A DNA stretch of 64,000 bases from Pelagomonas calceolata (lineage: Eukaryota > Sar > Pelagophyceae > Pelagomonadales > Pelagomonadaceae), in contig CAKKNE010000005.1 of assembly GCA_918797485.1 (NCBI GenBank), positions 3,720,001 through 3,784,000 of the forward strand, given 5' to 3'. The notes below the pieces were generated by a model. It was not told the origin of the DNA and searched no databases. It saw only the letters and a program-made list of their open reading frames with translations. The stretch's first letter is position 1. Each line of letters begins with the position of its first letter. Of the stretch, positions 58,827 through 64,000 are shown piece after piece. A program made the position numbers and the translations under genes.

Positions 58827-59722
58827 TTACACGCCTCCTTCCGGCTCTTCGGAAGGGGGAGCCTTCTTCATCGGCCGCAAGGGTAAAGCGGCCCTGCCGA
58901 GGTGCTGCCGCTCGTCGTCGCCACCGTAACTTCTATCAACACCAATGGGATTGTAGGACGTGATGTGGCGGTTCCGCGACGCCCGAGCGGCGACGTTGGC
59001 CGCTTGCTCTCGCAGCGAGTCCGCCGCCCGCTCGCCGTCGTCGCTATCTTCATAAACATCTCTAGATAAAAAGTACAAAGGTGCTAATGCCATCAAAGCA
59101 AGCGACATCAACACCGCCGTCGTGAATAAGAACCGACACGCCTTGTGCAGGGCCTTGTTCGGCCGTACGCGGACCTGCTCGTACCTGCGCGGAGCATCGC
59201 GGTCTCGACGCGGTCCGAATGGCCTCAAAATCAAAAAAGAAACCACCCACTTCATTGTGAGATGGACACGAGTCGCATCGATGGCGTGAAGGCGCCTCCA
59301 CACGACGGGACGCCGAGTCCGCACATGCCATCGACGATGGCCTCCTCGTAGATTTTGCGGGCGCCGAACTCCTCGAGCAACGTCGCTTCCGCGCCCCACA
59401 TGCCCGCCGCTTGCACGGCCACGAGAAAGGACACGCAACACGATCCGAAAAAATGACCGAAGCCCATAACAGAAGCTCTTCGTCGTAGGGTGAGTAGAGC
59501 GCCCCAGCCGCTCAGGAAGCAGAAGAACATGCCTGAACTGACGCCGGCGAAGCATAGCGACGAGTTGACCTTGTACAGCGTCTTCAAACCGGGCGGATGG
59601 ACGCACGGGTCCACATAACACGCGCCGCACGTCGACGCGGAGACGCACAAGAAGAGGAATCCCGTCACGCCCATGCCCAGCAGGATGGCGAAGAGCAATT
59701 GGGCGCGGCCGGCAGCGTCCAT
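58827..59722 (-). CDS. Four-TM membrane protein (251 aa)
   Basis: Exons complement 59325-59722 and 58827-59184, phase 2, 252 codons. Hydrophobic helices: LLFAILLGMGVTGFLFLCVS, SLCFAGVSSGMFFCFLSGWG, FFGSCCVSFLVAVQAAGMW and, after the intron, FLFTTAVLMSLALMALAPLY. A Cys-rich loop (STCGACYVDPCVHPPG) lies between the first two helices. Four TMs with an extracellular Cys loop recall tetraspanins, but the order of loops differs and no CCG motif is present. Function unknown. Confidence 0.72.
59185..59324 (-). mobile_element. C-type introner (140 nt)
   Basis: Donor GTGCGGACTCGGCG, acceptor GCTCCGCGCAG, phase 2. Near-consensus copy, closely similar to dynein intron 12. Joins IVDGM to YEQVRV. Confidence 0.92.
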
Positions 59723-59919
59723 GGTTTTGCTGCTCGGCGGCTGGCGTGCGGCTTGCGCGAGCGGCCGAGGAAGCCTTTTTAGTGGCAAAAGGGTTACGCC
59801 CGGCTGAGGGCGCTGATTTCGCTGCGGATGCAACGGATGTGGGCCGGACGGTTCTCAAGAGGTCCGCGCGTCGCGAGTAACTACGTATAGTCCGCGTGCG
59901 GCCTTTTTGCGGCTGCGAT

Positions 59920-59942
59920 GCTAGCGTCGGATGACACACTAG
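59920..59942. promoter_or_regulatory. Palindromic promoter motif, copy 11
   Basis: In the 398-nt divergent gap 59723-60120. Arms GCTAGCG and ACACTAG, 9-nt spacer ending ATGAC; 198 and 179 nt from the two starts. Confidence 0.6.
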
Positions 59943-60120
59943 TTTTTGCCAAGCCTGGTCTTCCCGAGACGCCTACGCCGTCTGTGTGAGACGAGAAGCC
60001 AGCGCGCGCTGTCCGAGGACCGCTCTACATACGTCCTTTCGGAAAAGCCATCGATTACTGTCCCCAGACTCTCCTGAGAGCAGCTCCGGAGCCACCCCGC
60101 CACAGCGGCTGCCAGAAACT

Positions 60121-61025
60121 ATGGCGGAGACGATCGATCTGACGAAGGAGAGCGATGACGAGGCACCGGCAGCACCGCAGCAGCAGCCGCGGCGCGCGCG
60201 CGACGACGACGAGGCGGCGTCGCTGGCACTCGCGCGGCGCTTGCAAGCTGAGGAAGACGCCGCGCCGCCGCCGCGCCGCGTCGACGAGCGCCCGGCCAAG
60301 CGTGCCCGAACGACACAGATCGAGCGCGTCCACGCCGCCGGAGGCGTGCTCGACCCGAGCATCCTGTCGCGCGTCGACGCCATCGTGCAGCAGAGCAACT
60401 GTGTAGGATGTGATGGGCGCGGCCTCGCCGCGGCGATCGCCGAGAAGCTGCCGTACGGCGACACCTACAAGGACCGCCGGCCGATGCCGCCGGCGCGCAA
60501 GTTTGCCATCCCGGAAGACCGCGCCGTGCCGGGGAGCATCGCCGTGCGCCGCGGGAGCGGGCCGGCCGTCGTGAGCCTCTTCGCCCAATTCGGTCAGTGG
60601 ATCAGCGTTGCCAGGACTTCAAATGAGATCACCCTCCACGCCATCGACGCGGCGTTGACTCACTGGTCCATTTCTACACAGAGATGGGCCCCGCGATGAA
60701 GTACCGGCGCGTGCGCCCGGAGCCGCCGGGCGGCGACACGAAGGCGAACCGGTTGCGCTGGTTCAAGGAGGGCCTCGCGAAGCTGGCGGCCGAGGGCTTC
60801 CGGCGCGTCGCCTTTCCTCACGAGATCGGGTGCGCCCTCGCGGGCGGGAGCTGGCGCGACTACGAGGCGGCGATCGCCGACTACGGCGCGGCGAACCCGG
60901 GGGTCGAGATCCTGATCGTGACCTGGGGCGGCGGCGGCGGCGGCGGCGGGAAGCGCCCGGGGTCGGGGCACTGCTTCAAGTGCGGCCAGCCGGGGCACTG
61001 GGCGAACCGCTGCCCGAACAAGTAG
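60121..61025 (+). CDS. Macrodomain protein with SUMO motif and CCHC zinc knuckle (271 aa)
   Basis: Exons 60121-60592 and 60682-61025, phase 1, 272 codons. The N-terminus MAETIDLTKESDDE contains a SUMO-interacting motif (IDLT plus acidic residues), followed by an Arg-rich stretch with RPAKRAR as a likely nuclear signal. The central domain (IVQQSNCVGCDGRGLAAAI, VPGSIAVRRGSGPAVVSLFA, FPHEIGCALAGGSWRDYEAA) fits a macrodomain, which binds or hydrolyses ADP-ribose. A poly-Gly linker leads to a CCHC knuckle, CFKCGQPGHWANRC, typical of RNA-binding proteins. Likely nuclear, possibly linking ADP-ribose signalling to RNA; the combined role is inference. Confidence 0.78.
60593..60681 (+). mobile_element. 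Introner-like intron in the macrodomain gene (89 nt)
   Basis: Donor GTCAGTGG, acceptor TTTCTACACAG, phase 1. Contains CACGCCATCGACGCGGCG, the shared core. Joins FAQFE to MGPAMKY. No clear target duplication. Confidence 0.82.
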
Positions 61026-61097
61026 ATCCCCCCGCTTGATGTAAGTGCTTGTGACTAGACTTCATATTAGGACCGGCACCGCCGTGTGCGGCACGAG

Positions 61098-62195
61098 TCA
61101 GAGACCGCCTAAAGCCGCGGCCCGCGCCTTGAGCAAGTTCTCGACGTATAATTTTTGGATGGCGGCACGCGGGAGGCCACTCTCGTCCTTGGCCTCCGTC
61201 TTACATAAATCGAAGAGGGGCAGCTGGATACACGACGACCAGGAGAACGACAGGTTCCAGGGCGCGTAACGGTCGCCACCGCGTTCCCGCTTCAGCTTGT
61301 TCAGCGCACTGAGGATGGCCGTAGCCCTATCCAAAGACAGGCCGCCGGACAGGTAGTTCACCGAGGCGACGGCCACGGGTAGGACGCGCCGCAGCACCCT
61401 GAGGTTGGCATCCGCGATTGCCTCGACGGAGGCTTGGGGCTCACAGTCTTTCCCACAATTCACCAGATTGGTCTTCAGGAGCGTGCCCGGCAGGTGCACC
61501 CCATAATCTTGCATACCACGCACTAATTCACCCAACACGCGCGCGTTCGCCTCGACTGCATCTTCCAAAGAGTGAGCCCCTTTGAGGACCAGGTCCGGCT
61601 CGACAATCGGGACTAAACCTTCCGATTGGCAGATCAGCGCGTACCTCGCGAGGTCCCTGCAATTCGTCTCGATGGCCAGCGCCGACGGCGTGCCCGCGGC
61701 CACGTCGATCGTGAGCGGAGACCGCCACTTCGCGAAGCGGCAGCCGGCCGCATAGTATTTCGCGCACCGCTCCGACAGGCCGTCGAGGCCCTGCATCGTC
61801 GTCTCGCCCGCGGTTCCAGGCAGCTTGTAGACCGTCAGCGAGGGCTTCACTCCAGGAATAAGGCCTTGCTTCGCCAATACCTCCGGGAACGGTGTGCCGT
61901 TGCTATCCTGTTGAAAGACCGTCTCCGGATCCAGAATGACGGCCGTCAGGCAGTCCGTCGCGCCGGGCGCCGTAAACAAAGTCTCGCGGTAGACGCGTCG
62001 CATCTCCTCCGTCGCCTCGATGCCGACATTTGCGAAACGCGGATTGATCGTGCGGCCCGACTCGTCGCACGCGCTGATGCCTTTGCCGGCCACAGCGATG
62101 GCTTGCACCGTGGACTCGAGTGCAGCAGCCTTGTCGGGTGCCAGCCAGTGGCGTCGCTCGTCGGCTCCTGTGCCGATGCAATGGTGTGCTGCCAT
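61098..62195 (-). CDS. FBA: Fructose-bisphosphate aldolase, class I
   Basis: 365 residues. Cleaves fructose-1,6-bisphosphate to DHAP and glyceraldehyde-3-phosphate by a Schiff base. Motifs: KGISACDESGRTINPRF (normally ADES), FAKWRSPLTI with the KWR lysine, IVEPDLVLKGAHSL, GTLLKTNLVNCGKDC with the Schiff-base lysine, and VNYLSGGLSLDRAT. The start is the ATG of MAAHHC; a non-ATG codon 2 residues upstream was not used. There is no obvious transit peptide, so it is probably cytosolic. Single exon. Confidence 0.95.
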   Translation of the reverse strand: MAAHHCIGTGADERRHWLAPDKAAALESTVQAIAVAGKGISACDESGRTINPRFANVGIEATEEMRRVYRETLFTAPGATDCLTAVILDPETVFQQDSNGTPFPEVLAKQGLIPGVKPSLTVYKLPGTAGETTMQGLDGLSERCAKYYAAGCRFAKWRSPLTIDVAAGTPSALAIETNCRDLARYALICQSEGLVPIVEPDLVLKGAHSLEDAVEANARVLGELVRGMQDYGVHLPGTLLKTNLVNCGKDCEPQASVEAIADANLRVLRRVLPVAVASVNYLSGGLSLDRATAILSALNKLKRERGGDRYAPWNLSFSWSSCIQLPLFDLCKTEAKDESGLPRAAIQKLYVENLLKARAAALGGL

Positions 62196-62355
62196 GTGCA
62201 AAGTTTTGTGCTGCAGCTAATGTTGCGAGCGGTACAAATGTAGAGCGGCAGCGCGTGCACGTATGCGCGAAGATTCACTACGAGTGACTTGCAGCACGTA
62301 GTACTGCACTAATCGTATTCGTATCCGTCAAAGACGTCACGCAAAAAAAATCAGT

Positions 62356-62375
62356 GCTAGTGTGTCATGTCTAGC
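62356..62375. promoter_or_regulatory. Palindromic promoter motif, copy 12
   Basis: In the 372-nt head-to-tail gap 62196-62567, 161 nt upstream of aldolase. GCTAGTGTGTCATGTCTAGC, the shortest spacing seen (20 nt overall). Confidence 0.5.
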
Positions 62376-62567
62376 TGTGTCGCACGCTTGAACTCGCACT
62401 GTGAGCCTGAGCTTGACCAGTAACCGGTTTAGACGATTTAAGAGGCATCAGAGAGGAAGGAACGACGACGAAGGCCGTGAACGCGGCTGCCCGTCGCGCC
62501 GTGCCAGCGAGCCACACCCCCCGACGCCGTCGCCGCAGAAGTAAACGGAATAAAAGACAGTTAAGAG

Positions 62568-64000
62568 CTAGGCCTCGAGCGCCTTCTTGTGCATCATCGT
62601 CTCCTTGTTGATGAGGTAGCACGTCGTCTCGACCAGCGACAGCATCTTCGAGATGTCCGAGGCCCAGTCCTGGAGCACCTCGTCGGGCGACTGGGGCTTC
62701 GCGAACACTATGATACCCTTCGGCCGGTCGATCTTCGCGTACAGGCCCGAGTCCGAGACCATGTCACTAACATGTTTTTCAGCTTCATCGACACTAAGTC
62801 CAAGTAAGTTCGCCAGCCGCGCCATGCTGAGTTGTCGATAATAGCCCGAGACGACCCTAATGTTATGTTGTATCACTCGCTCCCTCAGTGTATTTTTCCA
62901 CCGCTGATGGATTTCTGCACCGGCCGTATGAAGCGCGGGGTGCGCCTCGACGGCTCGTTGGTGCTCCTCCGTTAATGGGTAGGCTACTATTTCCTGAGTA
63001 GTGAATAACGTGAGCAAATGTTTCGCTGTCGGTAGTTTCTCCAACTTGGGAGCAGCCGTCGCGTCGGCCAGGACGCGGTGCATCATGTCCGAGACGCCAG
63101 GAGCATGTTGACTGAGAGCCAGGAACAGCGCTGTGGAACTGAGAGCGTCGCGCCACGACGCCTCGTCGTCCTGGACCGTCTTCGTATTAAATATGGCCCA
63201 GAAATTTTGCGCGAGGTCAAAAGGCGCGTCTTCGAGGACGTGGTACTCGCTCATGAGCTTGTAGAACCGCACCTTCAGGTCCTGGAGGTCGTCCTCCTCC
63301 AGAGTTTTTCTCTGCACTTTCTTCGAGAGGATGTAGGCTCGGACCCGATCGCCCTTCGCGAGCATGAGTCGCACCTGGTCCAAGATGTAGTCGACCTTTT
63401 CTCTCTTTGATAATGCGCCGTACCTGCGTTTGATGTGCGTCGTCGATGGCGTCGATGGCGACGCGATGCCTCCACGCACGCCATCGCGCGCGCGTCGACG
63501 CGACGCGTCCACGTCGTAGAAAGGACGCCGAGAACACACGTCTCCACGTTCACGTCCTGGAGAATATCAGCAGCGGAAGCCACGTCCCCCTGGCGCTCCT
63601 TGAGCGCGGACAGCATCCTCGTGAGCTTGGCGCGCTCGGCCTCACAGTACATCTTCCCGTCGGTCACGTCGCAGAGCGTCTTGAGTAATTCCTCCCTGGT
63701 GGCATCGTCGAGCTTTACGGAAGTGTCTTCGAGCTGCTCCAGGCCCTGGGCGACTATTCCCGTGATCGCTACTTTTGACTGTGATCTTCTCTTGGCGAGG
63801 AGTTGCGAGTTCGCGATCAAATGGCTCCAAGCCTGCTTCTCGCGACATAGCTTCAGAATAGCGACGCACACATTCTTCGTCGCGATGGCGTCGTTCGACA
63901 GGCGGCACTTTTTTTCGCACTGCAGCAAGGCCTCGACGACGGCGGGGTCGTCTAAATTACTGGAGACTTCTAAGGCTTGCCTGGCCTTGGCGATCTCCTC
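62568..64000 (-). CDS. RPN5: 26S proteasome regulatory subunit Rpn5 (PSMD12), 5' end outside the window
   Basis: Non-ATPase lid subunit of the 26S proteasome. Two exons are visible: complement 63540-64000, open to the edge, and 62568-63423. The junction VNVET-YGALSKREKVDYILDQ reproduces an invariant Rpn5 block. The N-terminal helical repeats (SHLIANSQLLAKRRSQSKVA, TLCDVTDGKMYCEAERAKLT) lead to the PCI domain (RVIQHNIRVVSGYYRQLSMA, RLANLLGLSVDEAEKHVSDM) and a C-terminal helix ending HKKALEA, which takes part in the lid helical bundle. The upstream codons include EALLQCEKKCRLSNDAIATK. The missing part should be about 100 residues. Confidence 0.95.
63424..63539 (-). mobile_element. Introner in Rpn5 (116 nt)
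   Basis: Donor GTGTGTTCTCGGCG, acceptor CATCAAACGCAG, phase 2. Contains a CGCCATCGACG core. Confidence 0.9.

Noticed and set aside
911-62375. Reading the GCTAGCG...ACACTAGC palindromes as small MITEs
   Set aside because: They are only 20-26 nt, have no larger conserved body or target duplications, and occur about once per start region; a regulatory site fits better.
1-64000. An autonomous transposase or a source element for the introners
   Set aside because: No frame resembles a transposase, integrase or reverse transcriptase; all copies here are short and non-coding.
1-64000. tRNA, rRNA, CRISPR or viral element
   Set aside because: No cloverleaf, rRNA block, spaced repeat array or capsid/polymerase motif was seen.

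Overview
The window is nuclear DNA from a small, gene-dense, GC-rich eukaryote. It holds 29 protein genes and about 59 spliceosomal introns, most of them short repeats of a few recurring families. These repeats look like introners, short non-autonomous DNA transposons that become introns when they insert. Genome-wide introners of this kind are known from the pelagophyte alga Aureococcus, and the gene set (XPA, USP48, Rpn5, class I aldolase, MLO-like and TOM1-like membrane proteins, a plastid-type sugar transporter) fits a stramenopile alga. An apparently intact axonemal dynein points to a flagellate pelagophyte such as Pelagomonas rather than a coccoid one. The organism assignment is inference; no rRNA or organelle marker is present.

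Layout, left to right: a C2-domain gene cut by the left edge (1-799, -); two small overlapping ORFs (1104-1591, +); a myristoylation-motif EF-hand protein; a zinc-finger protein split by a textbook introner; XPA; USP48; a mitochondrial 3-hydroxyacyl-CoA dehydrogenase; a head-to-head pair of small membrane-protein paralogues (11044-12201); a SET protein; a SAM-RING-LOTUS protein; a chorein-like protein; a very large GT25/DUF707 glycosyltransferase (17705-21991); an MFS sugar transporter; CPPED1; a TOM1-like 7TM protein; an 18-kb dynein heavy chain (26436-44346, 38 exons, 4158 codons); two unrecognised proteins; a sulfotransferase; an MLO-like protein ending in EF-hands; a CaMK-type kinase; a tail-anchored actin-related protein; a YchJ-like protein; a four-TM protein; a macrodomain/zinc-knuckle protein; class I aldolase; and Rpn5, cut by the right edge.

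The exon models were built by hand. For every multi-exon gene the junctions keep frame and the summed CDS is a multiple of three, and dynein passes this at all 37 junctions. Genes nearly alternate in strand, with convergent stop codons as little as 1 nt apart and divergent starts sharing 300-735 nt. Most of these start regions carry one copy of an imperfect palindrome (GCTAGCG, short spacer, ACACTAGC), which is a candidate bidirectional promoter element. No tRNA, rRNA, CRISPR array, transposase or viral remnant was recognised.
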